The notes under the pieces were generated by a model. That model was given only the letters and a program-made list of their open reading frames with translations. It was not told where the DNA came from and made no database searches. Of a stretch of 64,000 nt of DNA, positions 32,954-42,507 are shown one piece after another (position 1 is the stretch's first letter; every line of letters starts with the position of its first letter). The position numbers were made by a program, and so were the translations under genes. The stretch comes from Trematomus loennbergii (lineage: Eukaryota > Chordata > Actinopteri > Perciformes > Nototheniidae): positions 87,001 to 151,000 of the forward strand of contig JAAOOA010000532.1 in assembly GCA_012861695.1 (NCBI GenBank), written 5' to 3'.

Positions 32954-34407
32954 GTGTGAACCCTTTAACAATCGCTAACAATCAGGTGAACCCGTTAACA
33001 ATCAGTGAACCCGTTAACAATCAGGTGAACCCGTTAACAATCAGGTGAACCCGTTAACAATCAGGTGAACCCGTTAACAATCAGTGAACCCTTTAACAAT
33101 CAGTGAACCCTTTAACAATCGCTAACAATCAGGTGAACCCGTTAACAATCAGGTGAACCCGTTAACAATCAGGTGAACCCGTTAACAATCAGGTGAACCC
33201 TTTAACAATCAGGTGAACCCTTTAACAATCAGGTGAACCCGTTAACAATCAGGTGAACCCGTTAACAATCAGGTGAACCCTTTAACAATCAGGTGAACCC
33301 TTTAACAATCAGGTGAACCCGTTAACAATCAGGTGAACCCGTTAACAATCAGGTGAACCCGTTAACAATCAGGTGAACCCTTTAACAATCAGTGAACCCG
33401 TTAACAATCAGGTGAACCCGTTAACAATCAGGTGAACCCTTTAACAATCAGTGAACCCGTTAACAATCAGGTGAACCCGTTAACAATCAGGTGAACCCGT
33501 TAACAATCAGGTGAACCCGTTAACAATCAGGTGAACCCGTTAACAATCAGGTGAACCCGTTAACAATCAGGTGAACCCTTTAACAATCAGTGAACCCGTT
33601 AACAATCAGGTGAACCCGTTAACAATCAGGTGAACCCGTTAACAATCAGGTGAACCCGTTAACAATCAGGTGAACCCGTTAACAATCAGGTGAACCCTTT
33701 AACAATCAGTGAACCCGTTAACAATCGGGTGAACCCGTTAACAATCGGTGAACCCTTTAACAATCAGTGAACCCTTTAACAATCAGGTGAACCCGTTAAC
33801 AATCAGGTGAACCCGTTAACAATCAGTGAACCCTTTAACAATCAGTGAACCCTTTAACAATCAGGTGAACCCGTTAACAATCAGTGAACCCGTTAACAAT
33901 CAGTGAACCCTTTAACAATCAGTGAACCCTTTAACAATCAGGTGAACCCGTTAACAATCAGGTGAACCCGTTAACAATCAGTGAACCCGTTAACAATCAG
34001 TGAACCCTTTAACAATCAGTGAACCCGTTAACAATCAGGTGAACCCGTTAACAATCAGGTGAACCCGTTAACAATCAGGTGAACCCGTTAACAATCAGGT
34101 GAACCCGTTAACAATCAGGTGAACCCGTTAACAATCAGGTGAACCCTTTAACAATCAGTGAACCCGTTAACAATCAGGTGAACCCGTTAACAATCAGGTG
34201 AACCCGTTAACAATCAGTGAACCCGTTAACAATCAGGTGAACCCGTTAACAATCAGTGAACCCGTTAACAATCAGGTGAACCCGTTAACAATCAGTGAAC
34301 CCGTTAACAATCAGGTGAACCCGTTAACAATCAGTGAACCCGTTAACAATCAGTGAACCCTTTAACAATCTTTAATATTTGTTAACAATCGTGTGAACCG
34401 TTTACAG
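32954..34407. repeat. 19/20-base minisatellite, about 70 copies
   Basis: Unit GTGAACCCGTTAACAATCAG with a 19-base form lacking one G and a CCTTT variant. It fills 1.45 kb of the intron between PEVK exons 3 and 4. No spacers, so not a CRISPR array. Confidence 0.97.
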
Positions 34408-34551
34408 AAATGTAATAATTCCACTTCCTGTCGCAGAAGAAGATTATCTGCACAACCTGAATCTGTAAATTACAACATTAAGATCTTTAATTTTAAATGA
34501 GTTTTTTAATTCAAGAACTCTGAAATTAAAATCCATTTTTCATTTGTTGTG

Positions 34552-34730
34552 AATCCAGGATTAGTGGAGACTGAATCCTGATATCAGGATTAGTGGAGAC
34601 TGAATCCTGATATCAGGATTAGTGGAGACTGAATCCTGATATCAGGATTAGTGGAGACTGAATCTGATATCAGGATTAGTGGAGACTGAATCCTGATATC
34701 AGGATTAGTGGAGACTGAATCCTGATATCA
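34552..34730. repeat. 29-base tandem repeat with an 18-base palindrome per unit
   Basis: About six copies of GGATTAGTGGAGACTGAATCCTGATATCA. Unit junctions form AATCCTGATATCAGGATT, a perfect palindrome repeated through the array. Confidence 0.95.
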
Positions 34731-34955
34731 GACTGAGGTCTGATATCAGATCTCAGTCTTAACATTCATTTAAAAATTACAAATTAAATATTTTCTGGAC
34801 CTAATCCATCAATTTAAATTACAAATGTAATTTCATTTACATTAAGAATTGATTTAGATTCAAATCTGAATTTATGGTGTTTGTGATTAAATCTGGAAAA
34901 TAAGTTAATCTTCTTCTGCACAAACTGCACATCTTTAATTATCTTTAATGTGTAG

Positions 34956-35003
34956 CTGTGGAAAGAGTCGAAGAGACCGTCTCTTTTCGCTTCTCCTCCA
35001 CAG
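34956..35003 (+). CDS. ttn: Titin PEVK exon 4
   Basis: AVERVEETVSFRFSST, 48 bases, phase 1-1. Glu-rich VEETVSF segment of the kind seen in PEVK. Confidence 0.65.
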
Positions 35004-35007
35004 GTCT

Positions 35008-35365
35008 CACAGCTTCAATGACCTGTCTGTCTGCAGCTGTCTGTCTCTACCTGTCTGTCAGACAGCTTCAATGACCTGTCTGTCTGCAGCTGTCTGTCTC
35101 TACCTGTCTGTCTGACAGCTTCAATGACCTGTCTGTCTGCAGCTGTCTGTCTCTACCTGTCTGTCTGACAGCTTCAATGACCTGTCTGTCTGCAGCTGTC
35201 TGTCTCTACCTGTCTGTCTGACAGCTTTAATGACCTGTCTGTCTGCAGCTGTCTGTCTCTACCTGTCTGTCTGACAGCTTTAATGACCTGTCTGTCTGCA
35301 GCTGTCTGTCTCTACCTGTCTGTCTGACAGCTTTAATGACCTGTCTGTCTGCAGCTGTCTGTCCT
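35008..35365. repeat. 53-base tandem repeat
   Basis: About 6.5 copies; unit starts AGCTTCAATGACCTGTCTGT and is dominated by CTGT/CTGTCT. Starts immediately after the PEVK exon 4 donor. Confidence 0.93.
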
Positions 35366-35444
35366 CTTGTCCTCTGCCTGTCTGTTGCCAATTTTCTTCG
35401 TCCACTGTTCATCATTAAATCTAAATCTTGACTTCCTGTTCCAC

Positions 35445-35615
35445 ATACTCTACCTGTCTGTCTCACATCTTTACACACCTGTCTGTCTCACATCTTTACA
35501 CACCTGTCTATCTGACTTCTTTACACCTGTCTGTCTCACATCTTTACACACCTGTCTGTCTCACATCTTTACACACCTGTCTATCTGACTTCTTTACACA
35601 CCTGTCTGTCTCTAA
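35445..35615. repeat. Tandem repeat around ACACCTGTCTGTCTCACATC
   Basis: About 6 imperfect copies of roughly 25-28 bases in the same intron. Confidence 0.85.
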
Positions 35616-35635
35616 GTTGGTTTTCCTCCCTGCAG

Positions 35636-35695
35636 GAGTGAGACAGGCAGTAGGAGAGACAGGCGAGTGGACAGAGACAGGAGACGTGTCTTCAG
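35636..35695 (+). CDS. ttn: Titin PEVK exon 5
   Basis: GVRQAVGETGEWTETGDVSS, 60 bases, phase 1-1, CTGCAG acceptor and GTAATG donor. Plausible from splice sites; composition only loosely PEVK. Confidence 0.6.
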
Positions 35696-35950
35696 GTAAT
35701 GTCCTCTTCACCTGTCTCACTGATAGAAACTGTCTCACTGCTAGAGGCTGTAGACATCAGGCCGCTCGTGGTGTTTGTCCTGAAACGCTTCCTGCTGCTT
35801 CTAGAAGCTTCTCTCTTTCCGTAGAGTAGTCTTATCCTTCTTCCTCTTCCTCCTCTTCCTCCTCCTCTTCCTCTTCCCCCTCTTCTTCCTCCCCCCTCCT
35901 CTTCCACCCCCCCTCCCACAGTGTGTTAACGTTGCCTCTCTTCTCCTCAG

Positions 35951-35995
35951 TGTCTGAGGTTTCGGAGGATCAGAGATCTTCAGCTGCCTTCAGAG
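35951..35995 (+). CDS. ttn: Titin PEVK exon 6
   Basis: VSEVSEDQRSSAAFR, 45 bases, phase 1-1, with a strong pyrimidine tract before the acceptor. Confidence 0.65.
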
Positions 35996-36152
35996 GTATC
36001 TGCACATACCGCTTTTATTCTCTTCAATTATACCCACTTCCTGTTTGTCTTTCATGTACTTCCTGTTGTTGTTCTGTCTTTATTTAAATCTCTTGATGAG
36101 TTCTTGATGTTAGCGTTGATCACAAATCTGACATGGTGATAATATTTTAAAG

Positions 36153-36212
36153 AATCTGAAGCGAGGAAGACGAAGGACGAGCCAAGGCGAGGAGATGCCG
36201 ACCGATCAGCAG
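36153..36212 (+). CDS. ttn: Titin PEVK exon 7
   Basis: ESEARKTKDEPRRGDADRSA, 60 bases, phase 1-1. Highly charged linker. Confidence 0.65.
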
Positions 36213-36405
36213 GTAACACCCAGATCATCTTATTCCATCTTATTTCATCTTATTTCATTTCATCTTATTTGATTTTATCTTTCTATATACTTATCAGTAT
36301 TTCAGCATACTATATATATTTATTTATTTACAAGGATTTGTTGTTGCTTCATGTTGTTCAAGAGTCTCTGCTGATCTTCCTCAGATGCGTTCAGAGCATC
36401 GTCGT

Positions 36406-36706
36406 CTGTCGGTCGTTCTGTCTGTCCGTCCGTCTGTTATTAATGTATCTTGATGTTCTGTCTGTCCGTCCGTCTGTTATTAATGTATCTTGATGTTCTG
36501 TCTGTCCGTCCGTCTGTTATTAATGTATCTTGATGTTCTGTCTGTCCGTCCGTCTGTTATTAATGTATCTTGATGTTCTGTCTGTCCGTCCGTCTGTTAT
36601 TAATGTATCTTGATGTTCTGTCTGTCCGTCCGTCTGTTATTAATGTATCTTGATGTTCTGTCTGTCTGTCCGTCTGTTATTAATGTATCTTGATGTTCTG
36701 TCTGTT
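36406..36706. repeat. 40-base tandem repeat, about 7 copies
   Basis: Unit contains TCTGTCCGTCCGTCTGTTAT followed by TAATGTATCTTGATGTTCTG. Confidence 0.95.
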
Positions 36707-36751
36707 ATTCTTTCTTCACCTTCTTTACCTATTTCTCTGTTAACCTTGAAG

Positions 36752-36902
36752 AACCTGAACAAAAGGTTCCCAGAAAGGTCTCTCCGGAACCTTACCACCA
36801 AAACCTTCAGTCGAGCCAAAAACCACTCCCCCCGAGCCCAGGCCGAGGCGGAGGAACCCAAAGAGCTGAAAACTGAAACTAAAGAAGCCCCTGAAGCCAG
36901 AG
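36752..36902 (+). CDS. ttn: Titin PEVK exon 8
   Basis: EPEQKVPRKVSPEP, then in the next frame PPKPSVEPKTTPPEPRP, then EEPKELKTETKEAPEAR. 151 bases; two single-base losses (near 36790 and 36843) would give 153 and a continuous Pro/Glu/Val/Lys sequence. Confidence 0.8.
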
Positions 36903-37315
36903 GTAAAGTAGACATATTCTTCTGTTCTAGAAAGACCTTCTTTAACCCAGTCTTTCTAGTTGTTGGTTCCATGTTGCTGTGATCTGCAGGTATAACTCTT
37001 CAACATGGTTCTTGAGTGTTGGTCACTGTTAACCTTTAAATGTATTTCATGTATCTGGGCTTGGATGAACCTGTAATGTTTTACCTCCAAGCTCCAGCTA
37101 CTTTCTACAATCATCTTCTGATAAATGTGGAGGAAAACCTTGTAATGTTCTGAAGACAAACCACCCGGCCCTCGAAGGTCTGGGACCGTCTGTGAACTCT
37201 TTGACTTGTGTTGTGATGTGTTTCTATAGCAGCACTCGTTAGAGTGGACTGTAATGTTGTTTGTTACCAGTATGTTATTGAACATATATATATATATATA
37301 TAATGTTCTTTAAAG

Positions 37316-37405
37316 CCGCAGAACGTCCAAAACCTGAAGCAGCTGTAGTTCAGCCTCCTGCAGCAAAGGTTACCCCCCCATCAGCAGAACCTGTTCCTGC
37401 TAAAG
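37316..37405 (+). CDS. ttn: Titin PEVK exon 9
   Basis: AAERPKPEAAVVQPPAAKV, then TPPSAEPVPAK. 90 bases, phase 1-1. Classical PEVK composition; homologous to the next exon (VVQP..APKV). Confidence 0.88.
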
Positions 37406-37505
37406 GTACTGAGATCTTTAGAGTCCTTCACTCGTTCAGAGTGTTCTCTTTCACTTAGCCTTGGTCTTCACCTGTTGGTTAAACTTTACATCATGTTCTC
37501 TTAAG

Positions 37506-37595
37506 TGTGGGAAGAACCCAGACCAGAGGAGCCTGTAGTTCAGCCGTCTGCACCAAAGGTTCCTGCCCCCAAGGCTGAAGCTGCTGCAACCAAAG
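37506..37595 (+). CDS. ttn: Titin PEVK exon 10
   Basis: VWEEPRPEEPVVQPSAPKVP, then APKAEAAATK. 90 bases, phase 1-1; likely a duplicate of the preceding exon. Confidence 0.88.
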
Positions 37596-37772
37596 GTACC
37601 GAGACGTTCCTCACTGGTCCTTCTTCTGTTTCCTGTTTGTGCTGTTTCTCATGTTCAAGTCTGTTTCCTAAATGTCTTCTTTGAATATCTTTGAGCACTC
37701 GTTAGAGTGATACTGGCACTTTTAAAATGCTCTTAATAAGTTAATCATCTTTTGCATTAATGTTATTCAAAG

Positions 37773-38453
37773 TTCTCTCAGAGCTGAAGACATCTGAAGC
37801 TCCAAGAAAAATGGAGCCAGAAACACCAGGGAAGGTTCTGGAAGAAACACAGAGGGTTCCTGAAGCACCAAAGAAGGTTCCTGAAGCACAGAAGAAAGTC
37901 AGAGAAGAACCGACGAAGGCCCAAGAAGAACCAAAGAAGGTTCCTGAAGTACCAAAGAAGGTTCCTGAAGTACCAAAGAAGGTTCCTGAAGTACCAAAGA
38001 AGGTTCCTGAAGTACCAAAGAAGGTTCCTGAAGTACCAAAGAAGGTTCCTGAAGCACCAAAGAAGGTTCCTGAAGTACCAAAGAAGGTTCCTGAAGCACC
38101 AAAGAAGGTCCCAGAAGAACCAAAGAAAGTTCCTGAAGCACCAAAGAAAGTTCCTGAAGCACCAAAGAAGGTCCCAGAAGAACCAAAGAAAGTTCCTGAA
38201 CTACCAAAGAAGGTTCCTGAACTACCAAAGAAGGTTCCTGAAGCACCAAAGAAGGTTCCTGAAGCACCAAAGAAGGTTCCTGAAGCACCAAAGAAGGTCC
38301 CAGAAGAACCAAAGAAGGTTCCTGAAGCACCAAAGAAGGTCCCAGAAGAACGACAAAGGTCTCCAGTGGCACACAAAATGGTTTCTGAACCACCACCACA
38401 AGACTTGGAAACACCAAAGCAAACTCTTCCGGCTCAAAAGCCTCTGCAACCAG
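37773..38453 (+). CDS. ttn: Titin PEVK exon 11 with 7-residue coding repeats
   Basis: 681 bases, 227 codons, fully open. About 22 copies of a 7-residue unit KVPEVPK, with A, E or L at the variable position, flanked by non-repetitive ends (VLSELKTSEAPRKMEPETP and TPKQTLPAQKPLQP). An archetypal PEVK spring segment, expected to be disordered. Much longer than the roughly 28-residue PEVK exons of mammals. The repeat also leaves long open frames on the other strand, which are shadows. Confidence 0.93.
37855..38350. repeat. 21-base coding minisatellite
   Basis: Unit CCAAAGAAGGTTCCTGAAGTA (21 bases in frame) with few variants, inside PEVK exon 11. DNA-level identity between neighbours suggests recent slippage or unequal exchange. 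Confidence 0.93.
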
Positions 38454-38902
38454 GTAGACAAATCTGAACCTCTTATTAACTAATCCTTCTTCATCTTGGT
38501 CTTCTAACTCGGTATTCTTATTTATTACTATTCTTATCCATTAGCTAAATGTTGATGTGTGTTCTGTCATGTGTGGCGACATGTTGCATCATATCAGTTA
38601 TCAACACAGTAAACAAAGGGAGATACCACAGGAAACAACAGCTCCAGCTAATGTGCATCACTGTTTTGTAGTTTGACTTATTGTATTAATTTGTTCCAGG
38701 ATCTAGATTAGTTTACTCCTTCTGGAGAAGTATTAGTGGACGTAGAGAGGCAGTCATTCACTACACTTAGGCTCACAGCAGAACACATGTCACACTGAAG
38801 TCTGTGTTTCTGTGTCATGATGGTTCTTGTCTTGTGTCTTTCTCTTGGCTACCGCTCCATGGTGCAAATCTTCAATCTTGGGTGAAATCTTAAAAATAAC
38901 AG

Positions 38903-40665
38903 TTCCCCAGATGAGGGATCTTAAGGAAACAACAGAAGAGTTTGAAGACAGCAGGGAGTCGTCTCTGAGGACGCTTCAAGTAGAGAGATTCTCTCTGACA
39001 GAGGAAGTCAGGACGTATGAGATGGCAGTGAAGGTGAAGGAGTCGGTGGTAGAAAAACGAGAAATAAGACAGCAGAAAAGGGACGAGGTTTCTTCAGGAT
39101 ACAACCGGGGTCAGCAAGTCGAAGAGCCAGAATATGAGGTTGAAAAACCAGAAGACCAAGTGTTAAACCAGACAGAAGAATTGTCTTCTAGGTCTGTCCC
39201 TCCTACCCTAAAGAAGACTGAACCTTTTCAAAACACGACTCCACCTGAAGTAACTCGTCCCACGAAGCAAGAAGTTATTCCTTCTGACTGGATCCACATC
39301 CCAAAAAGAGGTACCGTCCTACAAGAAAACTCAACAGAAAAAACTTGTGGAAGCTGACGTTGTAGTTGTAACGGTACGCTATGAAGACATTGAAGAACTG
39401 CAAATGGAGGATCTTGTTAAACCCAAAACCTCTTCTACATCTAAAGAAGTCGCTGCCCCAAAGAAGCCTAAAGAAGTCACTGCCCCAAAGAAGCCTAAAG
39501 AAGTCGCTGTTTCGAAACAAGCTGTGAAAGAAAGAACCATTCCTCTTGAACATGATACACCCCAAGTCCCAACTCAAACCACTCCTTCTCCTCCCAAAAA
39601 GGAAGTCATGATTACTAGGAAGATGGAAGAAAATCTGTGTCTGTCTAGAAGATGTTGTACCTCTGGAGAAACCGACCCCTGTGTCTGCAGACAAGTCCTT
39701 TGAAGAAGTACTGATTCCAGCAACAGGATCCATACCAGCAAGTACAGAAGTGTCCTGCCCTGCACCAGTTCGTATCCCTCCGCCTGAGAGAGCAGTCTAC
39801 CTTGAGAAAGACATTTCACCACCAAAAGAAGCTGTTTTGCCTACAGAGAAGACCTCTCCTAAACTTCCCAAAGCTTCTCCTGAAGAAGTGACTCCATACA
39901 AGAAGCCTGTCACTAAACCTGAGGTGGCTCCAAGTCAAACACCTGAAGTGCTAGCACAGAAGAAGCCTGTCACTAAACCTGAGGTGGCTCCAAGTCAAAC
40001 ACCTGAAGTGCCAGCACAGAAGAAGCCTGTCACTAAACCTGAGGTGGCTCCAAGTCGAACACCTGAAGTGCCAGCACAGAAGAAGCCTGTCACTAAACCT
40101 GAGGTGGCTCCAAGTCAAACACCTGAAGTGCCAGCACAGAAGAAGCCTGTCACTAAACCTGAGGTGGCTCCAAGTCGAACACCTGAAGTGCCAGCACAGA
40201 AGAAGCCTGTCACTAAACCTGAGGTGGCTCCAAGTCAAACACCTGAAGTGCCAGCACAGAAGAAGCCTGTCACTAAACCTGAGGTGGCTCCAAGTCAAAC
40301 ACTTGAAGTGCCAGCACAGAAGAAGCCTGTCACTAAACCTGAGGTGGCTCCAAGTCAAACACTTGAAGTGCCAGCACAGAAGAAGCCTGTCACTAAACCT
40401 GAGGTGGCTCCAAGTCGAACACCTGAAGTGCCAGCACAGAAGAAGCCTGTCACTAAACCTGAGGTGGCTCTAAGTCGAACACCTGAAGTGCCAGCACAGA
40501 AGAATAAACCTCCTCCCTGAAGAAGAAGCTCTTGTCTTTAAAGCACCTGCTCCCCTAGCACAAACAGTATTCACCCCGAGGTGGATTCTGCCAAAGAAGT
40601 AAGAAGCTCTCCAAGAGAAGATGATGAAGAAGCAAAGAAGAGCGAACAACAAACTCTTCAGACAG
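38903..40665 (+). CDS. ttn: Titin PEVK exon 12: acidic part plus 20-residue repeats
   Basis: 1,763 bases. It begins VPQMRDLKETTEEFEDSRES, an acidic stretch with SLTEEVRTYEMAVKVKESVV like the Glu-rich PEVK motifs, then KEVAAPKKPKEVTAPKKPKE, then ten copies of KKPVTKPEVAPSQTPEVPAQ, then EVRSSPREDDEEAKKSEQQ. Frame breaks near 39305 (extra A), 39640 and 40515 (extra bases) and near 40570 (one base lost). Their net effect, plus two, makes the corrected length divisible by three. Confidence 0.88.
39901..40500. repeat. 60-base coding minisatellite, ten copies
   Basis: Ten near-identical 60-base units; they differ only at a few bases (CAA/CGA, CCT/CTT, one CTA). Encodes the 20-residue PEVK repeat. 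Confidence 0.97.
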
Positions 40666-40964
40666 GTATTCTTATTAGAGCCACGAAGGCTCGTGATCGC
40701 CATAAGATCAACCCTCTTAAAGAACCTCACATGTACACACACATGATATCACTGATGGTACATATTACACTAATGATCACAGTAAGCCTTCCTCGTCCAT
40801 TGTCTCTGTAACATGTACTTCACAATGGTTCGCCACGTACTAAAGAACCTCTCTTGGTCTCTTGACCCCTTTCCCTTCTCCTCTTCTCTCCTGTTTGTGT
40901 TTTTGTCTTCTTGATTGACCATGTTTTTTCTTGGTCGTAATCTTGGTATCTTGTATTCCCAAAG

Positions 40965-41036
40965 TGTCTCCCCCAGAGGAGAGGAAACCAGCTGCACCAA
41001 AGTCTGTATCTCCTGCAGCCGCTGCTCCTCATGCAG
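40965..41036 (+). CDS. ttn: Titin PEVK exon 13 (duplicated cassette a)
   Basis: VSPPEERKPAAPKSVSPAAA, ending APHA. 72 bases, phase 1-1, preceded by the intron motif TATCTTGTATTCCCAAAG shared with the next exons. Confidence 0.9.
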
Positions 41037-41183
41037 GTAGCTCACTAAATACTGTCTGAAGCAGCTGGCTCACCAAGAGTCCGTTCTTCATCTGTGTTTC
41101 ATGTTGTGAACTGTTCCTGTCACTGGTTACGTTTCCACCAATTGTTTTCTTGGTCTTGACCTTGGCATCTTGTATTCCCAAAG

Positions 41184-41252
41184 CATCTCCCCCAGAGGAG
41201 AAGAAACCATCTGCACCTTCAGCTCCTGCACAGAAGGTTGCTCCTCCTGCAG
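41184..41252 (+). CDS. ttn: Titin PEVK exon 14 (duplicated cassette b)
   Basis: ASPPEEKKPSAPSAPAQKVA, ending PPA. 69 bases, phase 1-1. Confidence 0.9.
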
Positions 41253-41394
41253 GTATACTCCTTCTTCACTATGTTGTTGTCCGTCTGTTGTCTTCTGAGC
41301 TGACTGATCACCCTCAGTCTCATCTTGCATCTGTCTGTCCTTCATTGACCGTGTTGTTGTGTTGGTCATGATCTTGGCATCTTGTATTTTAAAG

Positions 41395-41460
41395 TGTCTC
41401 GTCCAGAGGAGAAGAAACCATCTGCACCAAAGCCTGCAGCTAAAGTCTCTCCTCCTGCAG
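41395..41460 (+). CDS. ttn: Titin PEVK exon 15 (duplicated cassette c)
   Basis: VSRPEEKKPSAPKPAAKVSP, ending PA. 66 bases, phase 1-1. Confidence 0.9.
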
Positions 41461-41634
41461 GTACTTCTTTCTCCTTTGCACATGTGTCTTCTGTCTTCTG
41501 TTGTGTTGTATCTGGAGACAGAGACCTTTCATGTTTTCTGATTCCTCTCTGTCTGTGAACTTGTAAGCACTCTTAACATCTTGAATCTGTTGAATGTCTC
41601 TTGTTTGTGACCTTTGGTATCTTGTGCTCCTAAG

Positions 41635-41703
41635 TGTCTCCTCCAGAGGAAAAGAAAGTGTCTGCTCCAAAGCCTCCAGCAGAACAAGTGGTTCCTCCAG
41701 CAG
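41635..41703 (+). CDS. ttn: Titin PEVK exon 16 (duplicated cassette d)
   Basis: VSPPEEKKVSAPKPPAEQVV, ending PPA. 69 bases, phase 1-1. Confidence 0.9.
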
Positions 41704-41829
41704 GTAGTTCTTCTGTGTGTCCTTTATGTTGTTTGTCTAAACTCTTTACCTGTCTGGTGAGTTCACTTTTGTCAGTATCTTGTTGACCAGATCTTTGCCA
41801 GGGATTTAATCAAGTTGGCGTTCTTGTAG

Positions 41830-41904
41830 CTCAAGTTTCTCCGGTGGCCAAGACACCCTCCCCCCCGCGCGTACAGGCCTCTCCAGCAGCCTCTCCGCCT
41901 GAAG
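41830..41904 (+). CDS. ttn: Titin PEVK exon 17
   Basis: AQVSPVAKTPSPPRVQASPA, ending ASPPE. 75 bases, phase 1-1. Confidence 0.85.
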
Positions 41905-42320
41905 GTAACACCTCTTCTGTAGCTCTCATCTATGGTCAATATGTTTATGATGATCTCTTCTGTTTGTCCCCGGCTCTGAGGCCTTTCTTATGTGACGCTT
42001 CAGTCTTCATAAAAGGCAGTCTGAGCTGTGATTGTAGAAATGCCTTTAATGTCAAGTTCTGTCTTTAACTGTCAACCTAATGTTTGTTTAATTCAAGTGT
42101 TTCATATTAACTATACGTGTTAAAAGATAACAGGTCAAATAACCTTCAAAATAATCTCTTGGTGCGTTTAAAGTTACGTTACTGTAACTCGGGACACATG
42201 CAATGACGAAAATACAAAAGCATGCCACACTTTCTTAACTCCAGTCTGTCTGAAAAATACATTAACCTTCTTTTGTTTGTATTGTGTTGACTTGTTTCTA
42301 TCTCTTTTAAATGATTGCAG
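41905..42320. other. Intron, nothing recognised
   Basis: About 415 bases without repeat or exon. Confidence 0.6.
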
Positions 42321-42362
42321 ACAAGGGACCAGTGTCAGCACCTGGACCTATATTACCAACAG
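42321..42362 (+). CDS. ttn: Titin PEVK exon 18
   Basis: DKGPVSAPGPILPT, 42 bases, phase 1-1. Confidence 0.75.
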
Positions 42363-42507
42363 GTATACATCCTGCCATATTAGCTATTCTCTTATAAACA
42401 ACCAACATATCTCTTGTTTTACATGTTGAAGTGAGTCCTGTGTTGTAAAGTGTCAGATGAAATGTTGAGTTCCCTGTTTGTGAATGTATTTCCCGCTTCA
42501 ACCACAG

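Noticed and set aside
32954..34407. CRISPR-like array of short repeats
   Set aside because: Units are directly adjacent without unique spacers, and the locus is a vertebrate gene.
37741..38417. Long minus-strand open frames (GTFFGAS-type and LVLQEPS-type) opposite PEVK exon 11
   Set aside because: Mirror images of the 21-base coding repeat; the plus strand has matching splice sites and PEVK composition.
39302..39320. Splice donor at AAAAAGAG/GTACCG ending PEVK exon 12 early
   Set aside because: Coding resumes about 10 bases later in another frame (EVPSYKKTQQ, ADVVVVTVRYEDIEE), too close for an intron; an extra A explains it.
39951..40358. Minus-strand open frame with HLRFSDRLLLCW repeats
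   Set aside because: Shadow of the 60-base coding repeat on the plus strand.
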